16,063 bases of DNA from JAKACU01 sp021821185 (GTDB lineage Bacteria; Bacillota; Bacilli; Alicyclobacillales; SLC66). A program made the position numbers and the translations under genes. The notes beneath the pieces are model-generated. The model did not search any database. It was not told the DNA's origin and saw nothing but the letters and a program-made list of their open reading frames with translations. The stretch lies in NCBI GenBank assembly GCA_027343965.1, contig DAHWJX010000175.1, forward strand, positions 1 through 16,063, in the 5' to 3' direction. This document shows positions 1 to 7,384 of the stretch, in pieces; position 1 is the stretch's first letter, and each line of letters starts with the position of its first letter.

Positions 1-1
1 C

Positions 2-763
2 ACTGAGAGAATGCGGCGTATGGGTATCGTCACAGGCCGCAATATGGCTGGCAAGAGCACTTATATGCGCCAAGTCGCTCTCATTGTGATTCTCGCTCAG
101 ATGGGGTCATTTGTACCAGCAAAGTTTGCTCGTATTGGTATCGTCGACAAAGTGTTTACGCGTGTTGGCGCTTCAGACGATGTCTCGGCAGGCCTGAGTA
201 CCTTTATGGTAGAAATGACAGAGTCGGCTGAAATTTTGCGAGATGCTACACCGCGGAGTTTGCTTTTGCTCGATGAAATTGGTCGAGGAACCGCGACGTA
301 TGATGGAATGAGTATCGCACAGGCAATGATTGAGTATCTGCACGATCATATTCATGCTCGTACATTGTTTGCTACGCATTATCATGAACTTACGGTCCTT
401 GCTACACGTCTGGAAAATGTATTTAACTTATCCGTGTCTGTTTCTGAGCGTGACGACCAGATCGTCTTTTTGCACCGCATCGTAGAACGTCCGGCGGATC
501 GTTCCTATGGGATCCAAGTGGCGTTACACGCTGGTGTACCACGATCGGTTACGGAACGGGCTAAAGTTATTTTGGCGGAACTTGAATCGAATGTTTCCTT
601 GAGGGAAATCACCTTTGAACAAATGGCGGCAACCTTTGAGGAGTCAAACTATACCGCGATCCTGGAAGAAATTATCGCTTGTCCGTTGGATGATTTGACA
701 CCAAAAGAAGCCTTGTCGCGTCTGTATGTTTGGCAAGAACAATTGCGACAAACAAGGGGGTGA
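2..763 (+). CDS. mutS: DNA mismatch repair ATPase MutS, C-terminal part (5' end outside window)
   Basis: This is the ABC-type ATPase domain of MutS, which recognises mismatches and signals to MutL. The open frame enters from the left edge, so only about the last 253 residues of a protein normally near 850 are present. Visible are a Walker A segment GRNMAGKST (bases 35-61), the signature region ASDDVSAGLSTFMVEMTE, Walker B LLLLDEIGRGTATYDG and the H-loop ATHYHELT. After these come the family's C-terminal helices and the stop TGA at 761-763. Two residues depart from the usual family text: the nearly invariant Pro of TGPNM is Arg (codon CGC at 38-40), and RGTST reads RGTAT. The rest is intact, so the gene is probably functional or carries a point change. 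mutL follows 5 bp later and is surely co-transcribed. Confidence 0.97.
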   Translation, partial: TERMRRMGIVTGRNMAGKSTYMRQVALIVILAQMGSFVPAKFARIGIVDKVFTRVGASDDVSAGLSTFMVEMTESAEILRDATPRSLLLLDEIGRGTATYDGMSIAQAMIEYLHDHIHARTLFATHYHELTVLATRLENVFNLSVSVSERDDQIVFLHRIVERPADRSYGIQVALHAGVPRSVTERAKVILAELESNVSLREITFEQMAATFEESNYTAILEEIIACPLDDLTPKEALSRLYVWQEQLRQTRG

Positions 764-768
764 TTATT

Positions 769-2586
769 TTGGGACACATCCAGGTACTTGATGATTTGGT
801 GTCCAATCAGATTGCAGCAGGTGAGGTGGTGGAACGACCGGCCTCCGTCGTCAAAGAGTTAATCGAAAATGCTATCGATGCCAAGGCACATCGTATCATC
901 ATACGAATCACAGACGGTGGCATGACGTCTATTGAAGTTGTTGATGATGGTTTTGGCATCGCGGCAGATGAGGTAGAACTGGCTTTTGTAAGGCATGCTA
1001 CAAGTAAGCTTCGTGCGATTGACGATTTGCGAAAGATTCACTCTCTTGGGTTTCGGGGTGAAGCATTACCTTCCATATCTTCCGTAAGTAACGTTGTCAT
1101 CCGGACACGAGAGAAAGATCAAGAAGGCGGTTTGCTACTTCAATTTCACGGTGGGCTACTTACAAAGCGAGAAGAAGTGGGTTGTCCTGTCGGTACAAGG
1201 ATGATGATAACCGATCTCTTTCATAATACCCCGGCGCGACTTAAGTTCGTGCGTTCGTTGCAAACCGAAACGGGTCATGTGGCGGATGTTGTTAGCCGCG
1301 CAGCCGCTGCACGGCCCGACATCGCTTTCGTTGTCGAATCCGATGGAAAAAGGCACATGGAAACTCCCGGCGACAGTATGCTCACATCGGTGTTTGCTTC
1401 CGTGCATGGTGTGTTAGCGACAAAATCAGCTCTCGCGATTTCTTTGGATCATCCTGATTATATGATGAGAGGGCTAATTTCACTTCCGGAATTTTCAAAG
1501 TCGACGCGCAATGCGATGTGGTTTTCGATAAATGGTCGCCCGATTCGGAGTCTCGCTTTAGGTAACGCCATCTTAGATGGGTATTATACGACCTTGCCAA
1601 AAGGCAGGTACCCTTTAGTGATGATGAATATTACGATGGATCCTAACTTGGTGGATGTAAATGTACACCCGAGCAAACTTGAGGTTCGTTTTAGTGAGGA
1701 AAAAGATGTTCGAGATATTTTGACACGAGCGGTGAAGGAGGCACTTCAAGCTGGATTTGCACCGCCTACCGTGACGATGCCTGACTCTCATGAATGGGAA
1801 CAATTTCCCGTGCGCGAGGCAGTCAGCCTTTATCAAGACACTGCTCTTCGTATGCCATCACGTGATCATGCACATGTTACACCATCGGAAAACCCTTTGT
1901 CATCGTCTCAACTTGCTATGGTCTTGCAAGAACCGGCTGCTACTACCGTTGAATCCAGGGAGCCTAGTGACCCTAGGGAGCCTCCGGTAACTGCTAAAGC
2001 CATACGCAAAGGGCAAATTCGAGCGATTGCGCAAGCTTTGCAGATGTATATCGTCGCGCAAGACGGTGATACCGTCTATCTAATCGATCAGCATGCGGCC
2101 CATGAAAGGGTACTGTATGAGAAATTTCGTCGGTCGTTTCAGGAACGAGGAACGTTTTCCTTGCCGTTACTTGTGGCAATGACTATCGACTTGCGGGCAC
2201 ATGAGGTACAAATTCTTGAAAAATACGCGGATAAAGGACAAGCGTTCGGTCTTGTCTATGAACGATTTGGGGACACATCCATCGTTATTCGCGGGATTCC
2301 CCACATTTGGGAAGGTCTCGATGTGCATCGCTTGGTCAATGACTTTTTAACAGATTTGCTTGAAGAACGTGATCTTGATTCGATGTTAAAAATGGAAGAC
2401 CGTTTGATTATGCGCGCTTGTAAAGCGGCTATCAAAGCCAATCAGACGTTGAGTATCATGGAAATGAATGCCCTTTTAGACGCTTTATCTATGCTTGAAA
2501 ATCCATTCACATGCCCGCATGGACGTCCCACGGCAGTCATTTTGACGCGCCAACAACTGGAACGGGAGTTTAAGCGAAGTCTATGA
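769..2586 (+). CDS. mutL: DNA mismatch repair endonuclease MutL
   Basis: MutL couples mismatch recognition by MutS to strand incision. I choose TTG 769 as start because AAGGGGG (754-760) lies 8 bp upstream and the protein then begins MGHIQVLDDLVSNQIAAGEV, the family's usual N-terminus; a longer frame from TTG 730 would overlap mutS. The product is 605 residues. GHKL ATPase motifs are complete: ENAIDA (33-38, general base Glu33), DDGFGI (59-64), HATSKL (76-81) and GFRGEAL (94-100). A variable linker occupies about 340-420. The C-terminal domain carries the endonuclease motif DQHAAHE...E (440-451), ACKAAIKA (from 550) and CPHGRP (582-587), so this is the nicking type of MutL found in bacteria without MutH. 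The stop overlaps the next start (ATGA). Confidence 0.97.
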   Translation: MGHIQVLDDLVSNQIAAGEVVERPASVVKELIENAIDAKAHRIIIRITDGGMTSIEVVDDGFGIAADEVELAFVRHATSKLRAIDDLRKIHSLGFRGEALPSISSVSNVVIRTREKDQEGGLLLQFHGGLLTKREEVGCPVGTRMMITDLFHNTPARLKFVRSLQTETGHVADVVSRAAAARPDIAFVVESDGKRHMETPGDSMLTSVFASVHGVLATKSALAISLDHPDYMMRGLISLPEFSKSTRNAMWFSINGRPIRSLALGNAILDGYYTTLPKGRYPLVMMNITMDPNLVDVNVHPSKLEVRFSEEKDVRDILTRAVKEALQAGFAPPTVTMPDSHEWEQFPVREAVSLYQDTALRMPSRDHAHVTPSENPLSSSQLAMVLQEPAATTVESREPSDPREPPVTAKAIRKGQIRAIAQALQMYIVAQDGDTVYLIDQHAAHERVLYEKFRRSFQERGTFSLPLLVAMTIDLRAHEVQILEKYADKGQAFGLVYERFGDTSIVIRGIPHIWEGLDVHRLVNDFLTDLLEERDLDSMLKMEDRLIMRACKAAIKANQTLSIMEMNALLDALSMLENPFTCPHGRPTAVILTRQQLEREFKRSL

Positions 2587-3434
2587 CACATATACTTGAT
2601 CTCAAACCGCTGACGGATGCATGGGGTACGCGGATTTTATTGAATGATCTCGCTATGACGGAAGCAGCAGATGCGCTGCCAACTGATGCACGCCATGCAT
2701 GTGACGTGGCAGAGACGCTAGGCGTGCCCTATGTACCACGCAAGAAACGTTCCTTGCCGCGTATGTTTTTTGAACAGCAGATTACGTATATTGTTGTCGA
2801 ACACCGTTCAAGGGCTTTATCTTTGCACAAAATAGACGATCCGAACAACAAGTTCATCTATCATCCGGGTATTTCGTTATTACGTGCAAAAGCTATGCAA
2901 CGTGGTGAGCGAGATAAATTATTGAAACTTGCTCATGTCGAACCAGGTGATACTATTTTTGATGGCACGGCCGGGCTTTGTTCCGATGCTCTGATGTTTT
3001 CTCTTGCCGTCGGTGAAAGGGGACTGTGCATCGCCCTTGAGGCAAGTCCCTATGTGGCATTTGTTGTAGCTCATGGATTACAGACTTACGACACAAGTTT
3101 ACCTGATTTGCAAGCGGCCATGCGTCGGTTGCGCTTGGTTTGTGATCGGTCGCAGGATGTATTTAAAAAATTGCCTGATCGATCGGTCGATATCGTGTAT
3201 TTGGATCCTATGTTTGAGCAGGCGATAAAACGTTCTGCAGCTATGGCATCATTAAGACCATTTTCGTTGGCTGAAACCTGGACGACACGAGACATCATGG
3301 AGGCACGGCGCATTGCTCGAAAGACAGTCGTTATCAAAGCTCGGCGACATACGGACTGGGTGCACACGTTGCCAGGTTTTGTTATGGCGCCTGGGCGGGG
3401 ATCAACGACCTATGCTGTAGCTACTTGTACGTAA
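2583..3434 (+). CDS. Class I SAM-dependent methyltransferase, YpiP/RsmJ-like
   Basis: A 283-residue protein whose ATG overlaps the mutL stop by 4 bp, so it is translationally coupled to mutL. The SAM-binding motif I reads IFDGTAGLCSDA (125-136). The segment PGISLLRAKAM (95-105) precedes it, and motif IV is VYLDPMF (205-211). The YLDPMF text is the hallmark of the RsmJ-like group (16S rRNA m2G1516 methyltransferase in E. coli), to which the Bacillus YpiP family is related. The first 90 residues look like a separate N-terminal domain ending in a basic segment (PRKKRSLPR, 52-60). The substrate is unknown; an RNA target is a reasonable inference, strengthened by the neighbouring miaA and hfq. The family call is firm; equating it with RsmJ function is not. 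Confidence 0.85.
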   Translation: MTHILDLKPLTDAWGTRILLNDLAMTEAADALPTDARHACDVAETLGVPYVPRKKRSLPRMFFEQQITYIVVEHRSRALSLHKIDDPNNKFIYHPGISLLRAKAMQRGERDKLLKLAHVEPGDTIFDGTAGLCSDALMFSLAVGERGLCIALEASPYVAFVVAHGLQTYDTSLPDLQAAMRRLRLVCDRSQDVFKKLPDRSVDIVYLDPMFEQAIKRSAAMASLRPFSLAETWTTRDIMEARRIARKTVVIKARRHTDWVHTLPGFVMAPGRGSTTYAVATCT

Positions 3435-3452
3435 AAGGAGGTGTCTAGGCAT

Positions 3453-4388
3453 TTGTCTAAACTGCCAGTCATCTGTGTTGTCGGTCCGACAGCAGTCGGC
3501 AAATCTGATATGGGCCTTGAACTTGCCAAGCACTATAACGGAGAAGTCATTTCAGCTGATTCCATGCAAGTCTATCGCCATATGGATATTGGGACGGCAA
3601 AACTGCCTGTCCTAGAACAACAGGGAATCGTTCACCACATGATTGACGTGGTCAGTGCGCTTGACACATTCACGGTGCACGACTATGCGGCGATTGCACG
3701 ACCTATCTTGCAAGATATCCATGCACGCGGACGATTGCCTATCATAGTCGGTGGTACAGGATTGTATGTACGCGCCTTAATCGATCATTTTGATTTCACG
3801 CAAACCAAGCGCAACATGCGTTTGCGTGAACAACTCGCCAGCGAGGCAAGAGAAGCAGGAAGTGGAATATTGCATGAACGGCTGCAAAAGCTTGATCCCG
3901 TGTCTGCAGCTCGTATTCATCAGAATGATGAAAGGCGCCTCATTCGTGCTTTAGAAGTCGTCCTGGAAACGGGTCAACCGATGTCAAAGAGCTATCAGGG
4001 TGAAGAGTCACCATATACTCCGATACTTCTCGGTTTTACTATGGAACGTTTACGGCTGTATGCACGCATTGATCAACGTGTGCATGGGATGATCGATCAA
4101 GGATTGGTTGCAGAAGTGGAGGCATTGCTTTCTATGGGTTGTACAGCAGCGCACACTTCCATGCAAGCCATTGGCTACAAAGAATTGACGGGATACTTAG
4201 CGGGGGATAGCTCTCTTGACCAAGCTGTGGAAGCCATTTGTCAGGCGACGCGCCGTTATGCGAAGCGTCAGCTTTCCTGGTTTCGCGCAGATCCACGAAT
4301 TCAGTGGTATGAGACGCCGGAAGATGGTATGATAAATAAGAATTTCTTACTGCAGATCCGGCAAACTATAGAGCAGGTGTTACCATAA
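3453..4388 (+). CDS. miaA: tRNA dimethylallyltransferase MiaA
   Basis: MiaA transfers the dimethylallyl group from DMAPP to N6 of A37 in tRNAs that read UNN codons. I choose TTG 3453: the strong Shine-Dalgarno AGGAGGTG (3436-3443) lies 9 bp upstream, whereas the in-frame GTG at 3441 lies inside that Shine-Dalgarno. This gives 311 residues, the normal family length. Motifs in order are the P-loop GPTAVGKS (11-18), DSMQVYRHMDIGTAK (36-50, with the catalytic Asp of the DSxQ motif), GGTGLYVRAL, RRLIRALEV, QAIGYKEL and, near the C-terminus, YAKRQLSWFR followed by DPRIQW. The gene lies 18 bp after the methyltransferase stop and 58 bp before hfq, the widely conserved miaA-hfq pairing. Confidence 0.97.
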   Translation: MSKLPVICVVGPTAVGKSDMGLELAKHYNGEVISADSMQVYRHMDIGTAKLPVLEQQGIVHHMIDVVSALDTFTVHDYAAIARPILQDIHARGRLPIIVGGTGLYVRALIDHFDFTQTKRNMRLREQLASEAREAGSGILHERLQKLDPVSAARIHQNDERRLIRALEVVLETGQPMSKSYQGEESPYTPILLGFTMERLRLYARIDQRVHGMIDQGLVAEVEALLSMGCTAAHTSMQAIGYKELTGYLAGDSSLDQAVEAICQATRRYAKRQLSWFRADPRIQWYETPEDGMINKNFLLQIRQTIEQVLP

Positions 4389-4446
4389 AGGGTAAGTCAC
4401 ACTCTGCACAGTTGTGTAATTTGCTCGATTATTTGGGGGGCCTACT

Positions 4447-4677
4447 GTGACGGCGGGTAAAACGATCAACATTCAAGATAGCTTTTTAAATCAGATCCGC
4501 AAAGAGAACATCCCGGTGACTGTATATCTTGTCAATGGATTTCAGATCCGTGGAGTTGTCAAAGGGTTTGACAACTTCACTGTTGTCATTGAATCCGAGG
4601 GTAAACAACAGTTGATCTATAAACATGCGGTTTCAACGTTTACGCCTAGTCGTAGCGTTCGATTTGACATGGAGTAG
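4447..4677 (+). CDS. hfq: RNA chaperone Hfq
   Basis: A 76-residue Sm-like protein that forms a hexameric ring and binds small RNAs and mRNAs. It starts at GTG 4447 behind a G-rich ribosome binding site (4435-4440). Sm1 is visible as VTVYLVNGFQIRGVVKGFDNF (from Val24), and Sm2 as the segment ending KQQLIYKHAVSTF. YKH (58-60) is the RNA-contact signature of the proximal face, and Gln10 and Phe44 sit where the family has its conserved contacts. The tail after residue 66 is very short (PSRSVRFDME), as in other Gram-positive Hfq proteins that lack the long disordered tail of enterobacteria. It shares the operon with miaA upstream and the radical-SAM gene 2 bp downstream. Confidence 0.97.
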   Translation: MTAGKTINIQDSFLNQIRKENIPVTVYLVNGFQIRGVVKGFDNFTVVIESEGKQQLIYKHAVSTFTPSRSVRFDME

Positions 4678-4679
4678 GC

Positions 4680-5849
4680 ATGGTACGACAGGAAGAAGCT
4701 TTGGATGCTATTGTACGCAGGCAACATCATACGTTGCTTCTTCAAGTTGGAACGTGCTTTTACAGCTTTGATCGAACAGGGCGTTTTTTATTTCTCTCTG
4801 ATACAGGTCGTGCCATTCGGCGGGGGCTGGATCATCGCATGGTGGAGTCGTCTATGATGCGACCGAATATTTGGCGGACATATCATGATTTGTCGGAGGA
4901 ACAAAAACACGCCCTGCTGTCGTCTGTGTACCACCATGTTGAAACTCTGTTGCAACAGCCACAAGTGCCTGAAAGAGCGTGGTTACAGCGTATTGTATCT
5001 TGGCAGGGTGGCCGAAATCTTAAGCAGGATTATGATGCGTTTTACGACGTTTATAAGCGTGTCAGTATTTTGCCGCCAGATCAATATAAGGCTTTGTTCG
5101 TCCAACTTGCTGAAGGATGTTCCTACAATCGATGTGCATTTTGTGATTTTTACCAAGATCGTTCGTTTCATGTGAAAACGTCCGAGGAACTGAAAGAGCA
5201 TGTGGAAAAGTTAAAACGATTTTTTGGCGAAAGATTACAAGATCGCGATCAAGTCTTCCTTGGTGATGGCAATGCGCTCGTGGTTGCGCAAGACCAATTA
5301 GTGGAAGCCTTGTATATGTTGCGCCATGAACTTTCAGAACTGCCATCCAATTTTACCTTTTCTACGTTTATGGACACGTTTCATGTTGATGACAAGACAT
5401 TTGAACAATTGCAAACGATTCGCCAACTGGGATTGGTGAATGTTTATGTGGGTTTAGAGACAGGCTATAATGCATTGCGACGTGCACTGAAAAAACCAGG
5501 TTCATCAGAAGAAGCGGCAGAAGCCATTTCTGTCTTGAAAAGGGCAGGTTTTTATGTTGGCGTCATTGTTTTAATCGGCGTAGGCGGTGATCCATATGCC
5601 GTTGATCATCGGATGCATACCCTTGACCTTTTGGCCCGCTTGCCCTTGAATGAAAAGGACATCATTTATTTATCACCTTTTGTGGATCCTGATAATGTAC
5701 ATTATCATCAATGGATACGTACGCAGGGGATCGTTCCTTGGAATAAACAACAGATTTTTGAGGAATTGCAACGCTTTAAGCAAGGCCTCTATACGTTGAC
5801 AGGGAAACCGAAGGTTACTTTGTATTCGATCGAAGAACATTTGTATTGA
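4680..5849 (+). CDS. Radical SAM protein of unknown function
   Basis: A 389-residue protein starting at ATG 4680, two bases after the hfq stop, with GGAG (4671-4674) inside the hfq end as ribosome binding site. The cluster-binding cysteines are in EGCSYNRCAFCDFY (145-158): Cys147, Cys152 and Cys155, a CX4CX2C spacing rather than the classical CX3CX2C. Later barrel elements are visible: VFLGDGNALV (GGE-like strand 2), NVYVGLETGYNALRRALKK and GVIVLIGVGG. About 140 residues before the cluster motif have no recognised domain. A known subgroup of radical SAM enzymes carries this GCSxNxCxFC text, but I do not know its reaction. The stop overlaps the -35 box of the tRNA promoter, and no terminator separates them, so operon transcripts probably run through the tRNA to the terminator at 5994-6045. 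Confidence 0.85.
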   Translation: MVRQEEALDAIVRRQHHTLLLQVGTCFYSFDRTGRFLFLSDTGRAIRRGLDHRMVESSMMRPNIWRTYHDLSEEQKHALLSSVYHHVETLLQQPQVPERAWLQRIVSWQGGRNLKQDYDAFYDVYKRVSILPPDQYKALFVQLAEGCSYNRCAFCDFYQDRSFHVKTSEELKEHVEKLKRFFGERLQDRDQVFLGDGNALVVAQDQLVEALYMLRHELSELPSNFTFSTFMDTFHVDDKTFEQLQTIRQLGLVNVYVGLETGYNALRRALKKPGSSEEAAEAISVLKRAGFYVGVIVLIGVGGDPYAVDHRMHTLDLLARLPLNEKDIIYLSPFVDPDNVHYHQWIRTQGIVPWNKQQIFEELQRFKQGLYTLTGKPKVTLYSIEEHLY

Positions 5850-5875
5850 CGTCGGTATCTGGTCTGTGTTATATT
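5846..5875 (+). promoter_or_regulatory. Sigma-A promoter for tRNA-Thr
   Basis: The -35 box is TTGACG (5846-5851) and the -10 box TATATT (5870-5875), spaced by 18 bp, with a TG at 5867-5868 that makes an extended -10. The start would fall near 5882, about 17 bases before the mature tRNA. The -35 box overlaps the stop codon of the radical-SAM gene. A run of five TTG repeats (5880-5895) forms the short leader. Confidence 0.7.
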
Positions 5876-5898
5876 ACTATTGTTGTTGTTGTTGTCTT

Positions 5899-5974
<76 letters not shown>

Positions 5975-5993
5975 AAGAAAACTGCATAAGATC

Positions 5994-6046
5994 AAGCAAC
6001 ACGGATAGTAGGCTGGAAACAGCTTGCCATCCGTGTTGCTTTTTTG
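5994..6046 (+). terminator. Intrinsic terminator after tRNA-Thr
   Basis: A perfect 13-bp stem (5994-6006 with 6029-6041) holds an inner 6-bp stem with a GAAA tetraloop (6010-6025) and is followed by six T (6040-6045). It would end both the tRNA transcript and read-through from the mutS-hfq operon. Confidence 0.92.
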
Positions 6047-6099
6047 TGTGCGTGAATATACAGTTCAATCCATTGTCTTAATACGGGCTCGTTGGTGAT

Positions 6100-6129
6100 A
6101 CGACAATATTATAGGGAATATGTTACAAT
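6100..6129 (+). promoter_or_regulatory. Weak possible promoter of the Fic pseudogene
   Basis: ACGACA (6100-6105) and TACAAT (6124-6129) are separated by 18 bp, and the TACAAT box lies 28 bp before the ATG at 6157. The -35 match is poor (4 of 6). It is plausible only because of its position in the AT-rich gap upstream of the Fic gene. Confidence 0.3.
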
Positions 6130-6156
6130 TGTTTTAGGAAAGGCGGTGGACCTACA

Positions 6157-6913
6157 ATGGAAAATGGTAAGGGTTTTAACCTGTCCCAATTCAACAATTA
6201 AAAAGTACTTTAGACCAACACCGCCCATTTACTCCTGAAATGACTAAAAACCTGCAAGACTATTTGCTTGTGGAATGGACGTATCATTCTAATTCCATCG
6301 AAGGGAATACGCTCTCAAAAACGGAAACTAAAATTATTTTGGAAGACGGTATAACTATTGGCGGAAAAACGGTTCGAGAACATCTAGAAGCTATTAATCA
6401 CAAAGAAGCTATTTTATTTTTAGAAGATCTAGTTAAAAACGAACAAGATATTACGCAGAGAGTCATCCGAGAACTACATGGTACCATTTTACGTGGTATT
6501 GATGCTAAAAATGCAGGTATATATCGGAAACAAAATGTATTGATTAGTGGTGCAACGCACATTCCACCTGATGCTACGAAAGTTACCGAACTAATGGAGG
6601 GGCTAGTTCAATGGTACCATGACAACGAAACGGTGCTTCATCCTGTGATTCGTTCCAGTATTTTGCATAGCGAGTTTGTCAAAATTCACCTTTTTATCGA
6701 TGTAACGGTCGTACTGCACGATTACTCATGAATTTGAATTGCATGAAATCGGGTTATCCACCTGTTATCATTCGAAATGATCAACGCTTAAAGTATTATG
6801 AAACACTTGATAAAGCACATGTTTCAGGAATTTACGATGATTTTATCAAATTGATTAACGATCTTTTGGTGGATACGCTGAATTTCTACTTAAAAATACT
6901 TGGGACGAATTAA
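6157..6913 (+). pseudogene. Fic-family AMP-transferase gene, broken by frameshifts
   Basis: Fic proteins usually transfer AMP to a hydroxyl side chain of a target protein. The original gene ran from ATG 6157 to TAA 6911-6913, about 250 residues. Three pieces are seen. ATG 6157 gives MENGKGFNLS and soon stops. The main piece (6180-6731) carries the inhibitory-helix motif SNSIEGN and the text GATHIPPDA. The third piece (from 6701) resumes with NGRTARLLM and runs to the end as GYPPVIIRNDQRLKYYETL. The second break is a lost G at about 6702 inside HPFxDGNGRxxR, and the Pro of HPF is Leu (CTT), so the active site reads HLFID then a shift. The first break needs a 1-base loss (or a 2-base gain) near 6175-6185. 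The SxxxEG motif before the core marks it as an autoinhibited (class II) Fic. Gene decay is more likely than sequencing error because two breaks and a key substitution coincide. Confidence 0.85.
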
Positions 6914-6941
6914 TCTATGAGTCATAATCCTAACAATTCTA

Positions 6942-6976
6942 ATATACTATAAAGATTGTATGAAAAAATAGTATAT
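6942..6976. repeat. 9-bp inverted repeat in AT-rich gap
   Basis: ATATACTAT (6942-6950) and ATAGTATAT (6968-6976) are perfect inverted copies with a 17-base loop, just downstream of the Fic pseudogene. No T-run follows on the plus strand. It could be a weak terminator relic or a protein-binding palindrome. The rest of 6914-7026 shows nothing recognisable. Confidence 0.4.
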
Positions 6977-7026
6977 CTGAATACTGGATAATCAATCCCG
7001 TATATTAATGATATAATTTCCAAAAT

Positions 7027-7264
7027 TCACCTCATAATATCGGTATGACGTAAATCATACAATCGTATGGATGGTAAATCGGCTCCTTTGAGAAGTAGTT
7101 TAACGTAACGATTTTAGATTGTTATAGTCTAGTGGTTCTCCGTTGGTCGCAATAAATACGAAATCATAATCATGATACGTCTCTTTATACTTCGTTTTGT
7201 ATTGATTTTGAATTTGTGTATATTCGGCAAGTAGTTTTGCGGTAGTTTCCGTCAAACGGATGGT
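7027..7264 (-). pseudogene. Tyrosine recombinase (phage-type integrase) relic
   Basis: Two short minus-strand frames join into a piece of a phage/ICE-type integrase catalytic domain. The first, read from 7264 down to a stop at 7100-7102, begins TIRLTETTAKLLAEYTQ and includes HDYDFVFIATNGEPLD. The second, 7098 down to TGA 7027-7029, reads GADLPSIRLYDLRHTDIM. The pattern 'TIRL..TAKLL' then 'DFVF...G.PL' then 'LP.IR.HDLRHT' is the normal order in integrases of this class, and HDLRHT (here YDLRHT) holds the catalytic His/Arg. The stretch with the GHxxxxxT helix and the tyrosine nucleophile is missing, as is the N-terminal half. Upstream of 7264 a run SDDTSV (in another frame, about 7268-7285) may be part of the same gene. 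It cannot be functional. Confidence 0.72.
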
Positions 7265-7277
7265 GTTACAGATGTAT

Positions 7278-7348
7278 CATCCGAAAACTGACGGTGTTTA
7301 TTGTCCAAGTAATGACGGGTATCTTGTCCGAAAGAAAGACGCTATTTT
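7278..7348 (+). repeat. Three 23-24 bp imperfect direct repeats, possible transposon end
   Basis: The units are 7278-7301, 7302-7324 and 7325-7348, each opening with (A/G)TCC(G/A)AA and with (T/A)GACG about 8 bases later: ATCCGAAAACTGACGG, GTCCAAGTAATGACGG, GTCCGAAAGAAAGACG. The period is 23-24 bp. They lie on the 3' side of the transposon ATPase relic, where elements of the Mu/Tn7/Tn552 type carry arrays of transposase-binding sites. The first unit also pairs imperfectly with CCGTCAAACGGATG (7249-7262) upstream. Confidence 0.5.
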
Positions 7349-7381
7349 GGGAGGATCCCTGATCCTCCCAAAATAGCGTCT
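7331..7381 (-). terminator. Perfect 21-bp hairpin, intrinsic terminator on the minus strand
   Basis: Bases 7337-7357 and 7361-7381 are exact inverted copies with a 3-base loop (CCT). Reading the minus strand, the stem is followed by TTTCTTT (7337 down to 7331), which suits a terminator for the transposon ATPase relic whose possible last codon (TAA, 7385-7387) is 4 bases away. There is no T-run on the plus side. The perfect symmetry contrasts with the decay around it. Confidence 0.65.
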
Positions 7382-7384
7382 GGA

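Noticed and set aside
730..768. Earlier start for mutL at TTG 730
   Set aside because: It would overlap mutS, lacks a ribosome site, and adds residues before the conserved MutL N-terminus; AAGGGGG points to TTG 769.
5880..5895. (TTG)5 run as a functional repeat
   Set aside because: It is short, lies in the tRNA leader and is best seen as a simple-sequence slip; no CRISPR-like or other repeat arrangement is present anywhere in the window.
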